A stretch of DNA of 64,000 nucleotides, taken from NCBI RefSeq assembly GCF_003993775.1, contig NZ_RJRZ01000003.1, forward strand, positions 186,001 to 250,000. The letters run 5' to 3'. The translations under genes and the position numbers were made by a program. The notes under the pieces were generated by a model. It ran no database searches, was not told the origin of the DNA, and was given only the letters and a program-made list of their open reading frames with translations. This DNA is from Frigidibacter oleivorans (GTDB lineage: Bacteria > Pseudomonadota > Alphaproteobacteria > Rhodobacterales > Rhodobacteraceae). Positions 54,186 through 64,000 of the stretch are shown piece after piece; within the stretch, counting starts at the first letter, position 1, and every line of letters begins with the position of its first letter.

Positions 54186-55175
54186 ATGACCCCTTCCTCC
54201 CCCCTCGCCGCGCTGGCCGGCCTGTCCGCCGAGGTCTTCGCCGCGGGCGACATCCGGGTGGTCGCCGGGGCCAACCAGGGCGACGGGCTGGAGGCGGCGG
54301 GCGAGGCGCAGCCGGGCGACATCTACCGCCTGGCCCATGCGGCCAATCCGCGCCGGCTGCTCCTCGCCCCGCCCGGGCCGGCGGGGGGGCCGCCCTGCAT
54401 CGCCGAAGGCTCGTTCGCCGGCCAGCCGGGCGAGGCGGTGACGCCCCTGTGGCTGGCCACGCTGATGGCGCCCTCGGCCGAGCCGGTGGAGGTGCTGACC
54501 CTGCGGCTGGAGGACAGCGGCGAGGTGCTGGCCCTGCCGCTGTCGCCGGTGGCGCGCAGCACCGATTACGAACTGCTGTCGGCACTGCCGCCGCCCGCCG
54601 ACCTGCGCCTGTCGGACATGGCCTGCGCCAGCTTCGCCGGCGGCACCCGGATCGCGCTGGCCTCGGGCGCGCTGTGCCCTGTCGAGGATCTGGCCCCGGA
54701 CGACCGGGTGCTGACCCGCGACAGCGGCCCGCAGCCTATCCGCTGGATCGGCCGGGTGACGCAGCGGGCGGCGGGGCGCTATGCGCCCGTGGCCATCGCG
54801 CCGGGGACGCTGGGCAACCTGGGCGAATTGCGGGTCAGCCAGCATCACCGGCTGTTCCTGTATCAGCGGCAGGGGCCGCGGCTGGCGGGGACGGCGGAAC
54901 TGCTGGTGCCGGCGATGCTGCTGGCCGACGGGGCGGCGATCCGGCGGGTCGAGGGCGGCTATGTCGATTACTACACGCTGGTCTTCGACCGGCACGAGAT
55001 CGTCTATGCCGAGGGCATCCCCTGCGAAAGCCTGCAGGTCAGCGAGGCGACGCTGCCGCATCTGCCGGCCGAGATCGCCGAGGATGTGCGCCGCCGCTTC
55101 CCGGGGCTGGAACAGCGGCTGCATTACGGCAGCGAGGCGGGGGCCGAGGCGGCGCGCCTGATCCGGGGCGGCTGA
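54186..55175 (+). CDS. Hint-domain protein with serine at the nucleophile position
   Basis: A 329-residue protein. Residues 1-145 show no family I know. From about 149 a Hedgehog/intein (Hint) domain follows: FAGGTRIALASG, VEDLAPDDRVLTRDSGPQPIRWIG, the VSQHHRLFLYQ histidine block, and YYTLVFDRHEIVYAEGIPCESL. Hint domains normally begin with Cys before F-x-x-G-T; here it is Ser149 (CASFAGGT). The ATG at 54186 has GGAG 9 bp upstream. In Rhodobacterales such proteins are often secreted; no signal peptide is visible here. Autoprocessing via Ser is possible. Confidence 0.82.
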   Translation: MTPSSPLAALAGLSAEVFAAGDIRVVAGANQGDGLEAAGEAQPGDIYRLAHAANPRRLLLAPPGPAGGPPCIAEGSFAGQPGEAVTPLWLATLMAPSAEPVEVLTLRLEDSGEVLALPLSPVARSTDYELLSALPPPADLRLSDMACASFAGGTRIALASGALCPVEDLAPDDRVLTRDSGPQPIRWIGRVTQRAAGRYAPVAIAPGTLGNLGELRVSQHHRLFLYQRQGPRLAGTAELLVPAMLLADGAAIRRVEGGYVDYYTLVFDRHEIVYAEGIPCESLQVSEATLPHLPAEIAEDVRRRFPGLEQRLHYGSEAGAEAARLIRGG

Positions 55176-55234
55176 ACCGGGAAAGGGCGACGGCGGGCGT
55201 GGACGCAGCCGCCGCGCCCGGCTATATCGCCGCC

Positions 55235-56833
<1,599 letters not shown>

Positions 56834-56919
56834 CCGGCCGCCCCGGGACGTCATCGGATTGTCACGGAACCGCCCTGCCCCGGGCCGCGTCCCCCTTCCG
56901 GGCGCGAAAGGAGCGGGCG

Positions 56920-57546
56920 ATGGATGACGGCCAAGGGAAAGACCGGCAGGCGCAGGACCGGCAGGCGCAGGACGGGGACGAGCTTCAGGGCATCCTGAAG
57001 GACCTGTCCGGGCTGGTCGAGGACGGCGACACCACGCTGGGCGAGCTGGTCCATGCGCTGGAATCGCGCGGCTATGGCCCGCTGCTGATGGCACTGTCGG
57101 CGCTGATGCTGCTGCCGGTCGGGATGCTGCCCGGCTTTCCGGCGCTGATCGGGGGGCTGATCGGGCTGACGGCGCTGCAGATGCTGCGCGGGCGGCGCGG
57201 GGTCTGGATTCCCGGCTGGCTGCAGCGGATCGGCATTCCGAAGAAGCGGCTTGACGGCAGCATCGACAAGGCTTGGCCGGTGGTGCGCTGGCTGCGGCGC
57301 GGACTTGGCCGGCGGCTGACGGTGCTGACCCGCTCGCGGGCGGTGCTGACGGCGGTGGCGGTGCTGCTGATGGCGGCGGGGGCGATGATGGTCGCGCTCG
57401 GCTTCATCCCCGGCCTGCCCTTCCTGCTGGCGCTGCCGGTGCTGCTGTTCGGTCTGGGCCTGACCAGCGGCGACGGGCTGGTGATGGCGGGCGGCTTCGT
57501 GCTGTCGGTGCCGCCGGTGGTGCTGGCGGTGCAGCGGCTGCTCTGA
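56920..57546 (+). CDS. exoD: ExoD-like membrane protein
   Basis: A 208-residue protein of the ExoD family. A charged N-terminus with the tandem DRQAQDRQAQ is followed by about four hydrophobic helices (ALSALMLLPVGMLPGFPALIGG, VLTAVAVLLMAAGAMMVALGF and following). ExoD proteins affect exopolysaccharide production and alkaline tolerance in rhizobia. AAAGGAG at 56907-56913 sets the ATG at 56920. It stands alone between prfC and the convergent osmC gene. A role with the glycan island is not supported by distance. Confidence 0.82.
   Translation: MDDGQGKDRQAQDRQAQDGDELQGILKDLSGLVEDGDTTLGELVHALESRGYGPLLMALSALMLLPVGMLPGFPALIGGLIGLTALQMLRGRRGVWIPGWLQRIGIPKKRLDGSIDKAWPVVRWLRRGLGRRLTVLTRSRAVLTAVAVLLMAAGAMMVALGFIPGLPFLLALPVLLFGLGLTSGDGLVMAGGFVLSVPPVVLAVQRLL
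56941..56970 (+). repeat. Two tandem 15-bp repeats in exoD
   Basis: GACCGGCAGGCGCAG occurs twice in a row near the start of the gene and encodes DRQAQ twice. It is in frame. Confidence 0.93.
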
Positions 57547-57554
57547 CGCGGAAG

Positions 57555-57574
57555 GCGGGGGCCGCGGCCCCCGC
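57555..57574. terminator. Terminator-like palindrome between exoD and osmC
   Basis: A 20-bp perfect palindrome of GCGGGGGCC and its complement lies between two convergent stops, able to fold on both strands. No T-run follows, so its strength is uncertain. Confidence 0.6.
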
Positions 57575-57589
57575 CCGCAGGACGATCCG

Positions 57590-58015
57590 TCAGCCGACGG
57601 TTGCCTCCATCGTGATCTCGGCCCCGGCCAGCACCTTCGACACCGGGCAGTTGGCCTTGGCCTTCTCGGCGCTTTCCATCAGCTTGTCCTCGGGCGCGTC
57701 GGCCACGATCTGCGTCACCAGATGGATCTTGGTGATCGCGAAGCCGCCGTCCTTCTGTTCGAGGCTGACCTTCGAGGTGGTCTCGATCCGGTCGGGGGTG
57801 ATCCCCTCGCCGCCGAGGATGTTCGACAGCGCCATCGAGAAGCAGGCCGCATGGGCCGCGCCGATCAGTTCCTCGGGGTTGGTGCCGGCCTCGTCGCCGA
57901 ACCGCTTGGCGAAACCGTAGGGCGCCGAGTCCAGCACGCCGCTTTCGGTCGAGATGCTGCCCTTGCCGTCCTTCAGCCCGCCGGTCCATTCGGCCGATCC
58001 GCTCTTGGTGATCAT
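57590..58015 (-). CDS. osmC: OsmC-family peroxidase
   Basis: A 141-residue thiol peroxidase that would reduce organic hydroperoxides or H2O2. The two catalytic cysteines are in AAHAACFSMAL (Cys58) and AKANCPVSK (Cys123). The N-terminal GSAEWTGGLKDGKGSIS fits the OsmC rather than the Ohr subgroup. The ATG at 58015 has AGGAG upstream; an open frame before it is ignored. Stand-alone gene between the ExoD-like and phytase-like genes. Confidence 0.93.
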   Translation of the reverse strand: MITKSGSAEWTGGLKDGKGSISTESGVLDSAPYGFAKRFGDEAGTNPEELIGAAHAACFSMALSNILGGEGITPDRIETTSKVSLEQKDGGFAITKIHLVTQIVADAPEDKLMESAEKAKANCPVSKVLAGAEITMEATVG

Positions 58016-58097
58016 CGCTCGTCTCCTGTGCCAGTATGGTCGGGGCCGGCTCGGCCCGCAGCCCAACGCCGCGGACCAGCCCGGGTTGCATCGCGCG

Positions 58098-59486
58098 TCA
58101 GCGGGCCGCCAGCATCTCGGGCACCGACAGCAGGATCATCTCGTTATCCGCCGCCGCGTCCAGCTGCCGGCCCGAGGAGAAGGGCAGGTTGTTGTCATTG
58201 GCGACGATGATGTGGCTGTCATCCACCATCATCACATCCTCGATGGTGAAGAAGGGGAAGGTCATCTTGCCGGTCAGGTCGCGGCTGGCCGCGGTGTCGA
58301 GCCGGTTCAGCCCCTCGGGGTCGGCGATGTCCATCAGGTCGATATGGCCGATGCGGCGGACAAAGCCCTCGGCATCGCGGGTGGCGGTGTCGACCAGCAC
58401 GATCCGCTTCAGCATCGCCGGCGCAGGGAAGCAGTCGGCGGCCGGATCGCCCGCGCATTTCAGCGAGGGGTCGCCCTCGCCGTTGTCGCGCTCGATCACC
58501 AGCGCGCGGGTCTCGTCGATGAAGTTGAAATCGCCGATCGCGGTCGCGCCCTCGGCCAGCGCGAACTTGAAGCCGTCGCCCGTCCATTCGCCCGCCGCCG
58601 GATCGAAGGCCAGCACCGTCAGAAAGTTGCCGGCCGGCGCGCCGTCATCGCCCAGCAGGGGCTTTTCCAGCATCGCCCACAGCAGGTTCGCGCCGGGCTG
58701 CAGGCCCATGCCTTCGTAGCCGCCCGAGCGCTGCGCGCGGAAATCCTTGCCGGGCTGCGCCGGGACGCTGACACCGGGGGTGTCGGGGCCCTTCAGCTGC
58801 TGGCCGTCGACCATGGTCGGCACCACGCGCAGGATGCGGCCGTCGGTGGTGGCGTTGATCAGGAACGGGCCGAACTCGTCGCCGATCCACAGCGTGCCGT
58901 CCTCGACCAGCTGGATCGATTCCGGGTCGAAATCGGCGCCGGTCAGATAGCGCGCCGCGCTGCCCTCATAGGCGATGCGGAAGGGCACCTTGTGGTCGGG
59001 GTCGTGCAGGAACACCGTCTCGCGCACCTCGATCGCGCCGCTGTCGAAGTCGGGCATCATGCGCGAGAAGAACAGCAGCGCGTCCGGGCTGTTGCCCTTG
59101 GACCCGAAGCCGTTGTCGGTGAGGACATAGATCGAGCCATCCTCGGCCTTCTCGGCGGAAAAGCCCGACATCCCCTGCAGCGGCTGGCCGATGAAGGGCA
59201 GCGACAGGCCGGTGGCCCGCTTGCCGTGGCTGGCGCCGGTATCGCCCATCACCGTCATCGGCCGGTCGTTGCGGGCCGGGCCGGTGAACTTGCCCGAGAT
59301 CCAGGCATCCTGCGGCGCATCGGCAGGCGGCGCGATCAGCGACAGCGCCGGCAGCACGGCATGGCCGGCCAGGGTGGCGGGGAAGGTCGTCTCCTGCGCC
59401 TTCGCCGCCGACAGGGCCAGCGGCGAGGCCGCCAGCGTCAGCGCGGCAAGGATCAGGGGGCGGCGGGCGATCGGGGGACGGGTCAT
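58098..59486 (-). CDS. Secreted esterase-like/phytase-like protein (PF13449 type)
   Basis: A 462-residue protein with an N-terminal signal (twin-arginine-like RRPLILAALTLAASPLALS, cleavage near AAKA-QE). The GMSGFSAEKAEDGSIYVLTDNGFGSKGN and DFDPESIQLVEDGTLWIGDEFGPFL blocks are typical of the PF13449 esterase-like phytase beta-propeller family. Later IERDNGEGD and VVANDNNLPFS fit. It would act in the periplasm or outside the cell, perhaps releasing phosphate. The substrate is not settled. No Pho box is evident upstream of it. Confidence 0.83.
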   Translation of the reverse strand: MTRPPIARRPLILAALTLAASPLALSAAKAQETTFPATLAGHAVLPALSLIAPPADAPQDAWISGKFTGPARNDRPMTVMGDTGASHGKRATGLSLPFIGQPLQGMSGFSAEKAEDGSIYVLTDNGFGSKGNSPDALLFFSRMMPDFDSGAIEVRETVFLHDPDHKVPFRIAYEGSAARYLTGADFDPESIQLVEDGTLWIGDEFGPFLINATTDGRILRVVPTMVDGQQLKGPDTPGVSVPAQPGKDFRAQRSGGYEGMGLQPGANLLWAMLEKPLLGDDGAPAGNFLTVLAFDPAAGEWTGDGFKFALAEGATAIGDFNFIDETRALVIERDNGEGDPSLKCAGDPAADCFPAPAMLKRIVLVDTATRDAEGFVRRIGHIDLMDIADPEGLNRLDTAASRDLTGKMTFPFFTIEDVMMVDDSHIIVANDNNLPFSSGRQLDAAADNEMILLSVPEMLAAR

Positions 59487-59782
59487 GGGACGCTCCTGGC
59501 AGGGACCGAAGGGAATGGCGGTCGGGAATGGCGTTTGGCGCGGCCCTCGGCGGGCGCGGCTGCCGGGCACGTTCCCCGAGCCATGCGACAGCCGCGTCAC
59601 GCCCCCGCATCAGTTTCCTGAACTCTTTGCGACAGCCGGACACGCCGATTTGCCCGTTCACATTGACCTCGGCGCGGAATTCGGCTAACGCGCGGACAGC
59701 CCCATCCGGGGGAACCGCTCGCCGGGCGCCGGAGCCATGCGCCCTTCCCTCTCGCGGCCCGATGCCGCGCACAAGGACGCAT

Positions 59783-61339
<1,557 letters not shown>

Positions 61340-61384
61340 TCGTCCCGAGGCTGGCCCCGCCACGCGCGGGACGGCGAACGCGCA

Positions 61385-61432
61385 GCGGGGGGCCAGCCCC
61401 CCGCACCCCCCGGGATATTTGGATCAGCTGCA
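61385..61432. repeat. Convergent-gene hairpin element, copy 2
   Basis: A 9-bp hairpin (GCGGGGGGC, loop CA, GCCCCCCGC; 61385-61404) followed by a CCCCCGGGATATTTGGATCA to CAGCTGCAG block is the inverted near copy of the element at 51344-51411. It lies between the convergent helicase and rnj genes and probably ends both transcripts. An additional 7-bp arm pair (CGTCCCG 61341-61347, CGGGACG 61367-61373) flanks the helicase stop. Confidence 0.75.
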
Positions 61433-61451
61433 GGAGGGCCGCGTCAGGTGC

Positions 61452-61485
61452 GGCCCGTCACTCGGCCAGGCCCGTCACTCGGCCA
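61452..61485. repeat. 17-bp tandem duplication at the rnj stop
   Basis: GGCCCGTCACTCGGCCA occurs twice in immediate succession; the rnj stop codon lies in the second copy (read leftward, the first reached). It is not a multiple of 3, so an extra copy would not restore a longer frame. Confidence 0.9.
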
Positions 61486-63148
61486 TCAGCCGGCTGATGA
61501 TCACCGTGACCTCGGGCTTGCGGCCGATCTCGTCCAGCGCCGACTGGCGCAGGATGCGGCGGATCGACTCGTCCAGCTTCTCGTCGCTGCCCACCGTCTT
61601 GCGGTCCACGCGTTCGAGGAAGTCGGCCATCTCGTCTTCCAGCACCTCGATCAGGCTGCGGCCGCTGCGGCCGGTTTCCGGCAGGCCCATCACCTCGATC
61701 CAGGCATCGCCGAGCGGCAGGTCGTCTTCGTCGATGATGACGGTGGCGATGACATGCCCGTTCAGCGCCATGCGCAGCCGGTCGCGCACCACGCCGTCCA
61801 TCGCCCCGATCAGCACCGCGCCGTCAAGGTAGGTGCGGCCCGTCTCGACATATTCGACGATCCGGGGGGCTGTGCCGGTCAGGTCCACCATGCTGCCGTT
61901 GACGATCACCTCCGAGGCGATGCCCTTGGACATCGCCACCTTGGCATGTTCGCGCAGGTGGCGGTGTTCGCCATGCATCGGGATCAGCATCGCCGGGCGC
62001 ATCAGGTCGTGCACCGCCTCCAGATCCGGGCGGTTGGCATGGCCCGAGACGTGATAGAGCCCGCCGCGATCGTCCACCACGTCGACGCCCATTTCCGACA
62101 GCGCGTTCATGATGCGGATCACGCCACGCTCGTTGCCGGGGATGGTGCGGGACGAGAACAGGAAGGTATCGCCCTCCTTCAGTTCCAGCCCCAGATACTT
62201 GCCCCGGCTCAGCTGCGCCGAGGCGGCACGGCGTTCGCCCTGACTGCCGGTGACGATCAGCATCAGGTTCTCGCGCCCGATCTCCACCGCCTGTTCGGGC
62301 GGCACCGCATGCGGGAAATCGGTCAGCACCCCGGTTTCCACCGCGGCGGTGATCATCTTCTTCATGGCCCGCCCCAGCAGGCAGACCGAACGGCCCGAGG
62401 CCTCGGCGGCCTCGGCCAGCGTCTTCAGCCGCGCGATGTTCGAGGCGAAGGTGGTGGCCACGACCATTCCCGGCGCATCGGCGATCAGCTGGCGCAGCGG
62501 CGCGTCAAGCACCGCCTCGGACCGGCCGGGATGCGGGGTGAAGATGTTGGTGGAATCGCACATCATCGCCATCACCGGGCGTTCATGCGCGATGTCGTAC
62601 CATTGCTGCGGATCGAATGCCTCGCCCACCACCGGGGTGCCGTCCAGCTTGAAATCGCCCGTGTGGACGATCCGCCCCGCCGGCGTGTCGATGACCAGTG
62701 CCGAGCTTTCCGGGATCGAATGGCTGACCGGCACGAACTGCACGCGGAACGGGCCGGCCTCCACCGTTTCGGGGCGGGCGGCATGGACATGCAGGATGTC
62801 GGTCGGCAGGTTCCGCTCTTCCAGCTTCAGCCGGGCGATGGCGGCGGTGAAGCGGCGGCAATGCACCGGCGCCTTCAGCATCGGCCACAGATGGCCGAGC
62901 GCGCCGACGTGATCCTCATGCGCATGGGTGATGAAGATCGCCTCCAGCCGGTCGGCCCGCGCCGCCAGCCAGGACAGGTCCGGCATGATCAGGTCGACGC
63001 CGGGCGTCGTATCCATGTCGGGGAAGGTCACCCCCATGTCGACGAGGATCAGCCGTTCCTTCCCCGCGGGGCCGTAGCCATAGACATAGGCGTTCATGCC
63101 GATCTCGCCGGCGCCGCCAAGGGGAAGATAGATCAGCCGGTCGGTCAT
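61475..63148 (-). CDS. rnj: Ribonuclease J
   Basis: A 557-residue metallo-beta-lactamase/beta-CASP nuclease acting in mRNA decay and rRNA maturation. The metal-binding motif ITHAHEDHVG (His75, His77, Asp79, His80) and the beta-CASP TGSQGERRA block are present, with a C-terminal domain. The ATG overlaps the coaX stop (ATGA), so the two are co-expressed. In Rhodobacterales rnj follows birA-coaX, as here. Confidence 0.95.
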   Translation of the reverse strand: MTDRLIYLPLGGAGEIGMNAYVYGYGPAGKERLILVDMGVTFPDMDTTPGVDLIMPDLSWLAARADRLEAIFITHAHEDHVGALGHLWPMLKAPVHCRRFTAAIARLKLEERNLPTDILHVHAARPETVEAGPFRVQFVPVSHSIPESSALVIDTPAGRIVHTGDFKLDGTPVVGEAFDPQQWYDIAHERPVMAMMCDSTNIFTPHPGRSEAVLDAPLRQLIADAPGMVVATTFASNIARLKTLAEAAEASGRSVCLLGRAMKKMITAAVETGVLTDFPHAVPPEQAVEIGRENLMLIVTGSQGERRAASAQLSRGKYLGLELKEGDTFLFSSRTIPGNERGVIRIMNALSEMGVDVVDDRGGLYHVSGHANRPDLEAVHDLMRPAMLIPMHGEHRHLREHAKVAMSKGIASEVIVNGSMVDLTGTAPRIVEYVETGRTYLDGAVLIGAMDGVVRDRLRMALNGHVIATVIIDEDDLPLGDAWIEVMGLPETGRSGRSLIEVLEDEMADFLERVDRKTVGSDEKLDESIRRILRQSALDEIGRKPEVTVIISRLMAE

Positions 63149-63930
63149 GCGGGTGCGGTCTCCAGTCTGGTGTTGAACCGGTGGATCAGCACCAGCCCGT
63201 GCATCGTCAGGTCATCCTCGATCTGGTCGAACAGATCGAAGCCCTGGGCGAAAAGCGGTGCGAGACCGCCGGTGGCGATGACCTTCATCGGCTGTTCGCG
63301 CTCGATCCTTATCTGCCGGACGATCCCTTCCACAAGGCCGATATAGCCCCAGTAGACGCCCGACTGCATGCAGGCCACCGTATTCGTGCCGATGGCCGAT
63401 TGCGGTTTGGTCACATCGACGTGCGGCAGGGCGGCGGCGGCCATGTGCAGCGCCTCGAGGCTGAGATTCACCCCCGGCGCGATCACCCCGCCAATATAGG
63501 CGCCGTCGGTATCGACCACGTCGAAGGTGGTGGCGGTGCCGAAATCGACCACGATCAGGTTGCCGCCATGCCGGTCGAAGCCCGCCACCGTGTTCACCAG
63601 CCGGTCCGGCCCGACGGTCGTGCCCTGATCGACCCGCGGCGCCACCGGCAGGGCGCAGTCGGGCCGCCCCACCACCAGCGGACGCGTGTCGAAATAGCGG
63701 TTGCACAGCACCCGCAGGTTGAAGACCACGCGCGGCACGGTCGAGGAGATGATGACCTCGGTGATGTCCGCCTCGATCTTCTTCAGGCTCATCAGCGTGG
63801 ACAGCCAGACGAAATATTCGTCCGCCGTGCGCCGGTGATCGGTGGCGATGCGCCATGTGTCGCGGAAGCGGTGGCCATCCCAGATCGAGAAGACGGTGTT
63901 GGTGTTGCCGCAGTCGATGCACAGAAGCAT
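63145..63930 (-). CDS. coaX: Type III pantothenate kinase
   Basis: A 261-residue CoaX that phosphorylates pantothenate in the first step of coenzyme A synthesis. The ASKHA phosphate motif CIDCGNTNTVF, GPDRLVNTVAGFDRHGGNLIVVDFGTATTFD and ATGGLAPLF mark the family. It starts 14 bp after the apparent end of birA and overlaps rnj. Length is standard. Confidence 0.95.
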   Translation of the reverse strand: MLLCIDCGNTNTVFSIWDGHRFRDTWRIATDHRRTADEYFVWLSTLMSLKKIEADITEVIISSTVPRVVFNLRVLCNRYFDTRPLVVGRPDCALPVAPRVDQGTTVGPDRLVNTVAGFDRHGGNLIVVDFGTATTFDVVDTDGAYIGGVIAPGVNLSLEALHMAAAALPHVDVTKPQSAIGTNTVACMQSGVYWGYIGLVEGIVRQIRIEREQPMKVIATGGLAPLFAQGFDLFDQIEDDLTMHGLVLIHRFNTRLETAPA

Positions 63931-63943
63931 GGCGCGCCCCCTC

Positions 63944-64000
63944 TCAGAAATAGACGTCCGCCGCGGGGATGGTGACGCGGCCCCCCGGCGTCGCCAGCAC
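63944..64000 (-). CDS. birA: C-terminal end of biotin-protein ligase BirA, truncated by window edge
   Basis: Only 18 codons and a TGA are in the window (VLATPGGRVTIPAADVYF). The short SH3-like ending and the position just upstream of coaX fit BirA, as in the usual birA-coaX-rnj order. The identification rests mainly on synteny, since too few residues are visible. Confidence 0.45.
   Translation of the reverse strand: MLATPGGRVTIPAADVYF

Noticed and set aside
54041-55234. Upstream extension of prfC
   Set aside because: Overlaps the Hint gene in another frame; RF3 starts at 55235.

Overview
The window looks like a chromosomal segment of a Rhodobacterales alphaproteobacterium (Rhodobacter/Paracoccus/Roseobacter relatives). 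The evidence is very high GC with strong G/C third-position bias, dense operons with many 4-bp ATGA/GTGA overlaps, the coaX-rnj order with an apparent birA 3' end at the right edge, the pstSCAB-phoU-phoB order, a glutaryl-CoA dehydrogenase gene divergent from a LysR gene, and Hint-domain, GSCFA and PF13704-type glycosyltransferase families common in this order. I see no rRNA, tRNA, CRISPR array, insertion sequence or prophage. Genus and species cannot be fixed by eye.

Layout. 1-1746: partial LysR regulator and gcdH. 1751-13348: a surface-glycan-like island. It holds two SAM methyltransferases, four predicted glycosyltransferases (one fused to a methyltransferase-like domain), a GSCFA protein, and three members of an alpha/beta-hydrolase-like family. 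One of those is fused to a GT61-like transferase and another has lost its catalytic residues. 13378-16309: alpha-glucosidase and glucokinase, divergent, a small sugar-use pair. 16440-28654: a chemotaxis locus with STAS-cheY-cheA-cheW-cheR-cheY-small ORF facing mcp-cheB-cheD across an 853-bp repeat-bearing gap, followed by a response regulator with a GGDEF-like but degenerate tail and an Hpt protein. 28674-34851: response regulator, PAS kinase and MASE1/CHASE-like hybrid kinase. 35044-41343: the phosphate regulon operon with a clear three-unit Pho box and a strong hairpin between pstS and pstC. 41471-47440: a second sensory operon encoding a kinase with three receivers, a lone CheR and a REC-PAS-HWE-REC protein. 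47900-51296: deoC and an ALDH16-type double-domain aldehyde dehydrogenase. 51422-59486: mixed genes, including an orphan ABC ATPase, a histidine phosphatase, an atypical SDR, a Hint protein, prfC, exoD, osmC and a phytase-like secreted protein. 59783-64000: a DEAD-box helicase facing rnj-coaX-(birA).

How it works together. More than 20 kb encodes phosphorelay and chemotaxis parts (four kinases, many receivers, an Hpt, two CheR proteins), so this is a signalling-rich region in which orphan receivers and the Hpt could link the kinases. The phosphate operon is complete except that no phoR is visible. deoC and ALDH16 form a plausible deoxyribose-phosphate to acetaldehyde to acetate route. The most unusual content is the 1.7-13.3 kb glycan island with its hydrolase family, then the regulator with a degenerate GGDEF-like domain and its Hpt partner, the repeat-filled gap inside the che locus, and a hairpin element present twice at convergent gene ends.
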